DNA of 64,000 nucleotides, taken from JAVBLT01 sp031553315 (GTDB lineage Bacteria; Verrucomicrobiota; Kiritimatiellia; RFP12; DVOR01). Each line of letters begins with the position of its first letter. Position 1 is the first letter of the stretch. The stretch is from positions 1 to 64,000 of the forward strand of contig JAVBLT010000005.1 of NCBI GenBank assembly GCA_031553315.1, in the 5' to 3' direction. Shown here one piece after another: positions 7,595 to 15,250 of the stretch. A program made the translations under genes and the position numbers. The notes beneath the pieces were generated by a model that saw nothing but the letters and a program-made list of their open reading frames with translations, ran no database searches and was not told where the DNA came from.

Positions 7595-9058
7595 ATGTTC
7601 AAACTCTGTTTTCGGCTGGTTTCGATTTTTTTGCCGTTTCTCGTTTCGGCGAAGCAGATCAACACTATTGTGGATTTGGCGCATGGGTTTTCGTTTTACG
7701 GCGACGGCCGTTTTTGCAGCCAGTATATGCCCGAGGGCCGCTGGGCCCGGAACATGGCTTCGTTCAGGGCGTTGGATCTGCCCAACGCCAATGCAAACGC
7801 GCTTTTGCTTTTCGAACCCTATGGGCGCACGCCGTTTACGGCGGAGGATTGCGCCATTGTGAAGGCTTTTGCCGAATCGGGGGGGCTTGTGGTGGCGGTG
7901 GTTTCCTCCGGGAAATCGGGCTTTGGCGAGCTGCTTGGCGGCTTTGGCGTGAGCGCGGCCGAGGCGCCCGCGGGCAAGGCGGCGCCGGTTCCGGCGGCGG
8001 CGCTGAAGGCGCTTGCGGGCGAGGGCGTTTCGCTCAAATTCAAAGGCAGGCCCGGTTCGTTTCGCGTGGACGATCCGTCGCGCGCCACAGTCTATGTCGC
8101 TCATCGGAATGGCGATCCCGCGGTGCTGGCGGTGAAGGCGGGAAAGGGCTTTTTGCTGATTCTGCCGCGCGGTTTCGTTTCGGAAGACCCCGGTTACCGC
8201 GACCGCGATTACAATGCCGAATGGATCCGGCCCGTGCTCAACGCGCATGTGGTCCGGGAGGTGGCGCTTAAAAGCCGGCCGCGCGGCCGCGAGTATGACA
8301 ATCAGGATTTCCGCGAAACCCTCGAAAACGGCCTCTCTTTCTATTGGAGCGCTTATCTCGATCCCTGCCACGATGCGATGATGGAGATCGTGCTGCAGGC
8401 CGCGCCGCTCATCGAGAAACGCATGGGCGTGCCGCTGGCGGGGAAAAACGCCAGTAAAATCGCGCTCATTTCCTGCGGTTCGGGCGGGTTTTCGAGCGGC
8501 CAGCTTGTGGCGCTGGCCGTTTTCTGGGATGGGTTCCCCGAGAAGAAGCAGGGGATGTATGAGTTTCTCACGCATGAGATGGTGCATTCCTGGGTGCTGC
8601 CCTTTGGCGAAATCTGGAACGAGCCTATCGCCACGTATGTGGGCGACCTTGTGATGGGCGACGCCGGCTACACCGAAGAATCGGCCCGGCGCATTGCCAG
8701 GAACATTCAGCGCGCCGTGAAAATCGACCCCACGATGAAGCGCTATGATTTGAGCGGCGAAGCCGCCTCTCCCGGCGTGCCCGAATTGACCAAAAAGCAG
8801 AAAACCGAGATGCATTGGGGCAAATCTTTCTGGATTTGGGAAGAGTTGCGCAAGGAGAACCCGAGCGTGCTGGCCGATTATTTCCGGGCGAAGCGGCTGT
8901 ATGCCGCGCGGGGGAAAATCGAGCGCTACGGCGTGAATGAAACGGTTGCGGTGATGTCATACGCCATGAAGCGCGATATGTTCGGCTGGTTCGCCGAGCG
9001 GGGCGTTAAGGCTGACCGGGCCGCATCGGAAATTGCGTATGTGAAAGAGGAAAAATGA
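7595..9058 (+). CDS. Secreted gluzincin-like metallopeptidase with N-terminal GATase1-like region, paralogue 1
   Basis: 487 residues with a signal peptide (MFKLCFRLVSIFLPFLVSA). Start 7595 has GGGAG 7 nt upstream and lies just after the predicted transcription start. Residues about 25-220 alternate strands and helices like a GATase1-type domain (LLLFEPYG, VKAFAESGGLVVAVVSS). The C-terminal half contains HEMVH (327-331), followed after 11 residues by Glu343 in WNEPIATY. This resembles the gluzincin HExxH...E zinc site, with wording close to the M1 NEGxATY motif but a shorter spacer. The combination recalls M60/enhancin-type proteins, but family assignment is tentative. It overlaps its paralogue by 4 bp (ATGA). 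Confidence 0.65.
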   Translation: MFKLCFRLVSIFLPFLVSAKQINTIVDLAHGFSFYGDGRFCSQYMPEGRWARNMASFRALDLPNANANALLLFEPYGRTPFTAEDCAIVKAFAESGGLVVAVVSSGKSGFGELLGGFGVSAAEAPAGKAAPVPAAALKALAGEGVSLKFKGRPGSFRVDDPSRATVYVAHRNGDPAVLAVKAGKGFLLILPRGFVSEDPGYRDRDYNAEWIRPVLNAHVVREVALKSRPRGREYDNQDFRETLENGLSFYWSAYLDPCHDAMMEIVLQAAPLIEKRMGVPLAGKNASKIALISCGSGGFSSGQLVALAVFWDGFPEKKQGMYEFLTHEMVHSWVLPFGEIWNEPIATYVGDLVMGDAGYTEESARRIARNIQRAVKIDPTMKRYDLSGEAASPGVPELTKKQKTEMHWGKSFWIWEELRKENPSVLADYFRAKRLYAARGKIERYGVNETVAVMSYAMKRDMFGWFAERGVKADRAASEIAYVKEEK

Positions 9059-10509
9059 GTATGAACAGGCAGTGTCTGTGGATAATGGCGGCATGCGCCG
9101 CGTGTGTGGCGGAGGCGAAACAGATCAACAGCATTGTTGACCTTGCCCACTCGTTTTCGTTTTATGCCGATGGTCGGTTCAGCAGCCAATACACGCCCGG
9201 GCAGCCGTGGGCCAGAAACCTGGCGTCGTTCAAAGCGCTTGATTTGCCCAACGCCAACGCCAACCTGCTGCTGCTTTCCGATCCGCAGCCCCAGGCGCCG
9301 TTCACGGAGGAGGATTGCGCGCTTGTGAAGGCTTTCGCGGAAAGCGGCGGGCTGGTCGTGATGCTGCCGCCGCCGGGCAAAAACATGTTCGGAGAGATGC
9401 TGGCCACCTTCGGCATTCAGGCCGGGGAGGCGGTCGCCGGCGGCAAGGTTCTGCCCGCCGATGCGCTGAAAACCATTGCCGGTTCCGATTTTTCCATCGG
9501 CGTGCGCGGGCGTTTCAGCATTTTCAACGGCCCCGAGGCCAGGGTCTTTGCGGCAGATGCCGAAGGCAACCCCGTTGTGATTGCCGTGCACGCCGGCGAG
9601 GGGTATGTGCTGGTGATTCCCCGCGGCATGATTTCCGAAGATCCCGGCAGCCGCGACCGCGACTACAACGCCGAGTGGGTCCGCCCGCTCATTGAGGCGC
9701 ATATCGTCAAAGAAGTTCCCGAAGGAAGTCACCCGCGCGGCCGCGACTTCACCCGGCAGGATTTCCGTGAAACCCTCCATGGCGTGACCTTCCATTACAG
9801 CACCTACCTCGCCCCCTATTACGCCGCCATGAAGGAAATCGTGCAGACGGCCACCCCGCTCATCGAAAAACGCATGGGCGTGCCGCTTGCCGGCGAAAAC
9901 GCCAGTGAAGTGGCGCTGCTTGCCACGGGCGGCGGCGGTTTTTCCAGCGGCCCGCTTATCGCGCTCGCCGTGTTCTGGGAAAACTTTCCCGCCCGGCGCG
10001 AAGGCATGATCGAGTTTCTCACGCATGAATCGACCCACTCCTGGGTGCTGCCCTTCCCCGAGGTGTGGAACGAGCCGATCGCAACCTATGTGGGCGACCT
10101 CGTGATGATGGATGCCGGCTACCCCGAAGAAGGCACCCGCCGCATTCAGGAGCAGATCCGCCGCGCCGCCCGCCTCGACCCCGGCATGACCGATTACGGC
10201 CTCGACGGCGCCGCGACCGTGCCCGGCGCGCGCGCGCTCACCCCCGGCGAAGCCACCGACCTGCACTGGGGCAAAACCTTCTGGATCCTCGAAGAGCTGC
10301 GCAAGGAAAACCCCGCCGTGCTCGCCGATTACTTCCAGGCCAAGCGGCGCCTCGCCGTTCCGGGGAAAATCAAACGCTACGGCATCAACGAAACCGTGGC
10401 CGTGATGTCATTCGCGATGAAGCGCGATCTCTTCGGCTGGTTCGCCCAACACGGCATTAAAGCCGACCGCGCCGCATCCGAAATCAAGGATCAGAAGGAG
10501 GAGAAATGA
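9055..10509 (+). CDS. Secreted gluzincin-like metallopeptidase, paralogue 2
   Basis: 484 residues, collinear with and highly similar to the preceding gene along its whole length, so this is a tandem duplication. It has a short hydrophobic leader (MSMNRQCLWIMAACAACVAEA). The zinc-site candidate is HESTH (324-328) with Glu340 in WNEPIATY, so the metal ligands and catalytic Glu are conserved in both copies. Shared blocks include KQIN.IVDLAH.FSFY, ALDLPNANAN, DRDYNAEW and HWGK.FWI.EELRKENP. Third positions are more C-rich than in paralogue 1, so the copies are not recent. It overlaps the next gene by 4 bp (ATGA). Substrate unknown. Confidence 0.65.
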   Translation: MSMNRQCLWIMAACAACVAEAKQINSIVDLAHSFSFYADGRFSSQYTPGQPWARNLASFKALDLPNANANLLLLSDPQPQAPFTEEDCALVKAFAESGGLVVMLPPPGKNMFGEMLATFGIQAGEAVAGGKVLPADALKTIAGSDFSIGVRGRFSIFNGPEARVFAADAEGNPVVIAVHAGEGYVLVIPRGMISEDPGSRDRDYNAEWVRPLIEAHIVKEVPEGSHPRGRDFTRQDFRETLHGVTFHYSTYLAPYYAAMKEIVQTATPLIEKRMGVPLAGENASEVALLATGGGGFSSGPLIALAVFWENFPARREGMIEFLTHESTHSWVLPFPEVWNEPIATYVGDLVMMDAGYPEEGTRRIQEQIRRAARLDPGMTDYGLDGAATVPGARALTPGEATDLHWGKTFWILEELRKENPAVLADYFQAKRRLAVPGKIKRYGINETVAVMSFAMKRDLFGWFAQHGIKADRAASEIKDQKEEK

Positions 10510-11393
10510 TGCGTAAACGTTTTGTGCTCGCACTGATCGTTCTGGCCGCCGGATGGAGCCGCGCGGCCGGTTTTTCCACGCCGCCGGGCGGCGACATCCT
10601 CGCCACCGGCAGCGGCCGCGTGGCGCTCTTCGCGCCCGACGGCACCGTGAAATGGGAGTATCCCGCCGGCAACATCCACGAAGCCTGGATGCTCCCCAAC
10701 GGCAACGTGCTCTTCGCCGACGGCAACCTCAAAGAAGTCACCCCCGACAAAAAAGTGGTCTGGTCTTACAAACCCCAAAATCAGAAAGGCGGCGGAACCT
10801 ACACCTGCCAGCGCCTGCCCAACGGCAACACCGTGGTCGGCGAAAACAGCTCCTCCCGCGTGCTGGAAATCGACCCCGAGGGCAACATCGCCGTTGAAAT
10901 CCAAACGCCCTCGAAAAGCAAAGACCCCCACCACCACATGCGCATGGCCCGCAAACTCGCCAACGGCAATTACCTCGTGTGCCACTCCGGCGACCACATC
11001 GTGAAGGAATACCGCCCCGACGGCACCATCGCCTGGGAGCAGAAAACCCCCAACATCGCCTTCCTCGCCCTGCGCCTGCCCGACGGCAACACCCTCATCT
11101 CCTCCCTCGGTCAGATCCAGAAATACACCCCCGGCCATCAGGTGATCTGGGAGTTTAAAACCTCCGACCTCCCCGAGCTCGCCCCGCGCAACCTCACCGG
11201 CATGCACGTCCTGCCCAACGGCAACCTCCTCATCGGCTGCTATTCGGGCTACGCCAACGGCAAAGGCGCGGGCATGTTTGAAATCACCCCCGAAAAGAAA
11301 CTCGTCTGGGCCTACGTCAGCCCCAACCTGCGCGACAAAAGCATGATGGGCGCCCAAATGCTCGGCCCCGACAAAACCAACCCGCTCCGCTAG
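10506..11393 (+). CDS. Secreted beta-propeller protein (PQQ/arylsulfotransferase-like repeats)
   Basis: 295 residues with a signal peptide ending near ARAAGF. The mature part is built of repeated blades around the phrase LPNGN or LPDGN followed by a strand (MLPNGNVLFADG, RLPNGNTVVGEN, KLANGNYLVCHS, RLPDGNTLISSL, VLPNGNLLIGCY), with W-E-Y/F motifs between (VKWEYPAG, AWEQKTP, IWEFKTS). This is typical of six- or seven-bladed propellers seen in PQQ-like and arylsulfotransferase-like proteins. No catalytic motif is evident. It is coupled by ATGA overlap to the metallopeptidase genes, so it probably shares their extracytoplasmic function. Only 5-8 bp separate it from the nucleoside-salvage genes downstream. 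Confidence 0.7.
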   Translation: MMRKRFVLALIVLAAGWSRAAGFSTPPGGDILATGSGRVALFAPDGTVKWEYPAGNIHEAWMLPNGNVLFADGNLKEVTPDKKVVWSYKPQNQKGGGTYTCQRLPNGNTVVGENSSSRVLEIDPEGNIAVEIQTPSKSKDPHHHMRMARKLANGNYLVCHSGDHIVKEYRPDGTIAWEQKTPNIAFLALRLPDGNTLISSLGQIQKYTPGHQVIWEFKTSDLPELAPRNLTGMHVLPNGNLLIGCYSGYANGKGAGMFEITPEKKLVWAYVSPNLRDKSMMGAQMLGPDKTNPLR

Positions 11394-11401
11394 GAGGCAT
11401 G

Positions 11402-12688
11402 ATGTTTGTACCGCAATGGAGCATCGAGCGCAAACGCGACGGCGAAGCTCTTTCCGAAGGCGACATCCGCGCCTTCGTGAAGGGCATTGCCGACGGTTCC
11501 CTCCCCGACTACCAGATCACCGCCTGGGCAATGGCCATCTACTTCCGCGGCATGAACGCCGAAGAGACCGCCATCCTCACCGACGCGATGATGCACTCGG
11601 GCGAAACCCTCGACTTCTCCACCGCCCCCCGCCCCACCGCCGACAAACACTCCACCGGCGGCATCGGCGACAAAATCTCCCTCATCCTCGCCCCCCTCGC
11701 CGCCGCCGCCGGCCTCTGCGTGCCCATGATCTCCGGCCGCGGCCTGGGCATCACCGGCGGCACCCTCGACAAGATGGACGCCATTCCCGGTTTCCGTTCC
11801 TCCCTTCCCACCGCCGAATTCAAGCGCATCGTCTGCGAAATCGGGTGCTGCATGATCGGCCAAACCGCCCTGCTCGCCCCCGCCGACCGCCGTTTCTACG
11901 CCCTGCGCGATGTGACCGGAACCGTGCCCAGCATTCCGCTCATCACCGCCAGCATCATGTCGAAAAAGCTCGCCGAAGGCGCCCGGGCGCTCGTTTTCGA
12001 CGTTAAATGCGGCGCCGGCGCCTTCATGAAAACCCGGGCCGACGCCCTCGCCCTCGCCGAAAGCCTCGTTAAAACCGGCCAGGCGCTCGGGCGTCAATGT
12101 TCCGCCCTCATCACCGAAATGAGCCAGCCCCTCGGGCGCACCGTCGGCAATGCCCTCGAAGTGGAAGAAAGCCTTGAGCTCCTCCGCGGCGGCGGCCCCG
12201 CCGACGTCCGCACCCTCACCCTCGCCCTCACCTCCCGCATGCTCCGCCTCGCCGGGCTCGACGCCTCCGAACGCCGCCTCGAAGCCCTGCTCGCCGGCGG
12301 CCAGGCCTGGGAGATGTTTTTGAAGATGGTCGCCGCCCAGGGCGGCGATATCCGCGCCCTTGAAAAACCCGGCGGCCTTCCCCAGGGCGCCTGCTCCGTG
12401 CCCGTGCCCGCCCCCCGCGCCGGTTTCGCGGCCGGCGTCCGGGCCGATTCCATCGGCCGCGTGGCGCTTCAGCTCGGATCGGGCCGCCTTCGCGCCGAAG
12501 ACGAAATCGATCCCGGCGCCGGCATCTGCCGCCTGGTTCAGCACGGCGAATACGTTGAGGCCGGCGCGCCGCTCATGGTCTTGCGCTGCCGCAGCGAAGC
12601 CCTCGCCCAAACCCTCATTGCCGAAGCCGCCGCCGCCGTTGAAATAACCGAAACCGCACCGCCCCCGCGTCAACTCTTTTTGGATTGA
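11402..12688 (+). CDS. deoA: Pyrimidine-nucleoside/thymidine phosphorylase
   Basis: 428 residues, close to the usual 430-440. It phosphorolyses thymidine, deoxyuridine or uridine to the base and (deoxy)ribose-1-phosphate. The glycosyl-transferase fold signature is clear: DKHSTGGIGDKISL for phosphate binding, then SGRGLGITGGTLDKMDAIPG, then VKCGAGAFM. ATG 11402 was chosen over ATG 11399 because the AGGAGG box ends 4 nt before it rather than 1. With cdd directly downstream and deoC convergent close by, it forms a pyrimidine-deoxynucleoside salvage set that feeds sugar phosphate into central metabolism. Confidence 0.93.
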   Translation: MFVPQWSIERKRDGEALSEGDIRAFVKGIADGSLPDYQITAWAMAIYFRGMNAEETAILTDAMMHSGETLDFSTAPRPTADKHSTGGIGDKISLILAPLAAAAGLCVPMISGRGLGITGGTLDKMDAIPGFRSSLPTAEFKRIVCEIGCCMIGQTALLAPADRRFYALRDVTGTVPSIPLITASIMSKKLAEGARALVFDVKCGAGAFMKTRADALALAESLVKTGQALGRQCSALITEMSQPLGRTVGNALEVEESLELLRGGGPADVRTLTLALTSRMLRLAGLDASERRLEALLAGGQAWEMFLKMVAAQGGDIRALEKPGGLPQGACSVPVPAPRAGFAAGVRADSIGRVALQLGSGRLRAEDEIDPGAGICRLVQHGEYVEAGAPLMVLRCRSEALAQTLIAEAAAAVEITETAPPPRQLFLD

Positions 12689-12698
12689 GAGGCTCCGG

Positions 12699-13076
12699 AT
12701 GGATGAATTGATTCAGAAGGCCCGCAAAGCCCTCGCCCAAAGCTATTCGCCCTATTCGCGCTTCGCCGTGGGCGCGGCCCTTCTGGCCGCCGACGGCTCG
12801 GTTTATACCGGGTGCAACATTGAAAACGCCTCCTACGGCGCCACCGTCTGCGCCGAGCGCACCGCCCTCTTCAAAGCCGTCAGCGAAGGGCGGCGCGCCT
12901 TCACCGCCCTCGCCCTCGCGGCCACCCGTTCCGTGCCGCCCTGCGGCATGTGCCTTCAGGTGCTTTCAGAATTTTGCGACCGCGATTTTCCCGTGTACGC
13001 CGCCGCGATCGACCCCGGCGAACCGGTTCGGCAATGGCGGCTTGGCGATCTTCTCCCCGAGGCATTCAAACTGTGA
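12699..13076 (+). CDS. cdd: Cytidine deaminase
   Basis: 125 residues, the tetrameric small-cytidine-deaminase size. It hydrolyses cytidine or deoxycytidine to (deoxy)uridine, feeding the phosphorylase encoded upstream. The zinc site is explicit: CNIENASYG, then CAERTA with the catalytic Glu, then PPCGMCLQ with two cysteine ligands. GAGG precedes the start by 6 nt. It lies 10 bp after deoA and its stop overlaps the GTG start of a small lipoprotein gene. Confidence 0.95.
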   Translation: MDELIQKARKALAQSYSPYSRFAVGAALLAADGSVYTGCNIENASYGATVCAERTALFKAVSEGRRAFTALALAATRSVPPCGMCLQVLSEFCDRDFPVYAAAIDPGEPVRQWRLGDLLPEAFKL

Positions 13077-13276
13077 AGCCGGTTTTTTTGCTTTTTTTAC
13101 CGCTGCTGGGCGGTTGCCTGGAGCCCGATATCCGGGAAATCGCCCGCCGCCCCTTTGAGGAGCCCGCCGTGCCCCGCCCCACGTGGAACGACACGATGGA
13201 AGCGCTCCTCCCCGCCGCCGAAATGATCAACGAAACCTCCGGCACCGCCCGCAGGTTCTACGACCCGGCTAAGTAA
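13073..13276 (+). CDS. Small putative lipoprotein
   Basis: A 67-residue protein reading MKPVFLLFLPLLGGC at its start, a short signal sequence ending in a convincing lipobox (LLGGC), then about 50 mostly polar residues. The start is a GTG overlapping the cdd stop (GTGA), with GAGG about 10 nt upstream. No recognisable family. Its 3' end overlaps convergent deoC by 8 bp. Its position at the end of an operon of secreted proteins suggests an envelope location. Confidence 0.6.
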   Translation: MKPVFLLFLPLLGGCLEPDIREIARRPFEEPAVPRPTWNDTMEALLPAAEMINETSGTARRFYDPAK

Positions 13277-13925
13277 GAATGTGTTGAATCGAGCCCACGC
13301 CCAGGCGGGCGGCTCCCAGATCGAGGTAGAGCTCCGCTGCGGCGCGGTCGCGGATGCCGCCGGAGGCTTTGACCTGAATGCGCCCGGCGGCGGCTTCGAT
13401 CATGAGCTTCACGGTTTCGGGCGTAGCGCCGTGGGCGGCGAAGCCGGTGGAGGTCTTGATGAAATCGGCCCCGGCGGCAATTGAGAGCTCGGTGGCGGTG
13501 CGGATTTCTTCCGGGGTGAGCAGGGCAGTCTCGAAAATCACTTTTACGCGGCCGCCGAAGGCTCCGGCTTCGCAAACCACGGCGGCGATATCATCCTGAA
13601 CCTGGGTGCTGTAACCCGCTTTCAAAAGGCCGATGGGCAAGACCATATCCACCTCGGCGGCGCCGGTTTCGAAGGCTCGGCGGGCTTCGAGGGCTTTCAC
13701 TTCGCTGAGCGTGCCGCCGTGCGGAAAGCCGACGACCACGGAAAGCGTGGTCCCGGAACCGTGCAGGCACGCGAGTGCTTCGCGGGCATCGATGGGGCGC
13801 ACGCAGAGGTTGCCGATGCGGTGTTCGCGGCAGATCGCGGCGGCGCGGCGGACGTCGTCCGGCGCGGCTTCGGGTTTCAACACGGCATAGTCGATCGCGG
13901 CGGCGATGGCGGAAAGGGTGTGCAT
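13269..13925 (-). CDS. deoC: Deoxyribose-phosphate aldolase
   Basis: 218 residues, the typical size of the class I aldolase that splits 2-deoxyribose-5-phosphate into glyceraldehyde-3-phosphate and acetaldehyde. Motifs include VVVGFPHG, EVDMVLPIG, KVIFETALLT and FIKTSTGF with the Schiff-base lysine, then QVKASGGIRD. The start at 13925 is set by AAAGGAG upstream; the longer ORF would run into the preceding gene. It lies 11 bp after the acyltransferase-3 gene, so the two are probably cotranscribed despite unrelated functions. It completes the deoA-cdd pathway encoded on the opposite strand. Confidence 0.95.
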   Translation of the reverse strand: MHTLSAIAAAIDYAVLKPEAAPDDVRRAAAICREHRIGNLCVRPIDAREALACLHGSGTTLSVVVGFPHGGTLSEVKALEARRAFETGAAEVDMVLPIGLLKAGYSTQVQDDIAAVVCEAGAFGGRVKVIFETALLTPEEIRTATELSIAAGADFIKTSTGFAAHGATPETVKLMIEAAAGRIQVKASGGIRDRAAAELYLDLGAARLGVGSIQHILT

Positions 13926-13936
13926 AAAAGGCTCCT

Positions 13937-15076
13937 TTATTTCTTTGCCAGCCAGCGGTTGCCGAGCCAGGCGCGAACGGGGATGTCGTAAAGCTTCAGG
14001 CAGGCATAGGCCACGCCGATCGAAAGGAAGAACAGCGACGCTGAAAGCATGACAATGGTGCCGTGGGAGGCCTCGGGGTGATTGGAAACCCACGCGATCT
14101 GCAGGTAGACGAGCGGCAGGTGCGTGATGTAAAGCGGGTATGAAATTTCGCCGAGGAAGCGGCACGCGGCAATTGATTTCGGATGGCTGATTTCACTTCC
14201 CGCTCCGATGGAAATGATGAGCGGCAGCGCGATGAGAATCGCGGCGGCCTCGAAAATGCCGTTGCCGATTCCGCTGATGCGCGGTGTGGCCAATAAGAGG
14301 AGAACAAACAGTGAACACCACCAGAACCCGCTGTGGATTTTAATCAGCGTGTTGACGCGCGCCAGGACAAGCCCGGCGAGAAACGGGTAAAGCACGCGGA
14401 CGGCGCCAATGTAGAGCTGGTCGGCGCTCATGCTCCAGCCGCCGTTGACGGTGTAGGCGTCGTTCACTCTTTCGGCGGAAAACACCCCGAAAAGGTCGAT
14501 GTTGAGCGTGAGATCCAGCGTGCCGCAGGCCGCGATGAGCGCCAAAAGGGCCAGAATGAGAGTCGGGAGGCGGCGGAAAATGAATGCATACAAGATATTG
14601 GCGGCATATTCCCAGTAGAGCGACCAGATGTTGCCGTTGAATGAGTTGAAATCTTGCCAGCCGCGGATATCCCATGCCTTGGGCATTGGAATCATGAAGC
14701 AGCACATCACGAAGAGGAGCAGCACCTTCCACCATTTCGCCTGCGCGATGATCGGGAAGGCCGCGCTGGCGCCGAAATAAAACAGCAGCAGCCCCAGCAG
14801 CGTGCCCATGATCACCATGGGGTGCAGGCGCACGATGCGGCGTTTGAAAAATTCGCCCATGCTCAGCTTACCCCAGCGGTTGTCGTAGGCGTAGCCGATA
14901 ACAAAACCGGAGAGTGCGTAGAAAAAATCCACGCCGAGATAGCCGTGCCCCAACATGACTCCGCAACCTTCACACAGGTGGTAGATCACAATGAACACGG
15001 CCGCCACGCCGCGCAGCCCATCGAGAATTTCATAGCGAGGTTTGCTCGCCACTAAAGCGTCGTTAACGGTCTTCAT
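13937..15076 (-). CDS. Acyltransferase family 3 (OafA-like) membrane protein
   Basis: 379 residues with about ten hydrophobic segments. The family's N-terminal signature is present (YEILDGLRGVAAVFIVIYHL), followed by GVDFFYALSGFVIGYAYD and the FFKRRIVRLHP segment containing the conserved Arg-Leu-His-Pro. These proteins O-acylate (often O-acetylate) exported sugars, LPS, peptidoglycan or antibiotics. The substrate cannot be told from sequence. GAGG lies 7 nt before the ATG. It is first in a two-gene unit with deoC. Confidence 0.9.
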   Translation of the reverse strand: MKTVNDALVASKPRYEILDGLRGVAAVFIVIYHLCEGCGVMLGHGYLGVDFFYALSGFVIGYAYDNRWGKLSMGEFFKRRIVRLHPMVIMGTLLGLLLFYFGASAAFPIIAQAKWWKVLLLFVMCCFMIPMPKAWDIRGWQDFNSFNGNIWSLYWEYAANILYAFIFRRLPTLILALLALIAACGTLDLTLNIDLFGVFSAERVNDAYTVNGGWSMSADQLYIGAVRVLYPFLAGLVLARVNTLIKIHSGFWWCSLFVLLLLATPRISGIGNGIFEAAAILIALPLIISIGAGSEISHPKSIAACRFLGEISYPLYITHLPLVYLQIAWVSNHPEASHGTIVMLSASLFFLSIGVAYACLKLYDIPVRAWLGNRWLAKK

Positions 15077-15203
15077 TTCACAACCTCACAAGAGAGTTTA
15101 TTCAGATGTGGTGTTTTTATAACATGAACACGCTCAAGAGTACACCGTGAAAATACGGGAAACATGATTGGCTTCCAATCGTATGCAGCTCTCAACGCAA
15201 ACG

Positions 15204-15235
15204 AAAAGCCCGGCGGATTTCTCCACCGGGCTTTT
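15204..15235. terminator. Bidirectional rho-independent terminator
   Basis: AAAAGCCCGG and CCGGGCTTTT form a strong stem with an interior GGA/TCC pairing and T/A runs on both sides. It ends the minus-strand symporter gene and could also stop plus-strand transcription. The rest of 15077-15250 holds only the leader of the acyltransferase gene. Confidence 0.85.
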
Positions 15236-15250
15236 GTGGGGATCCGCTTC

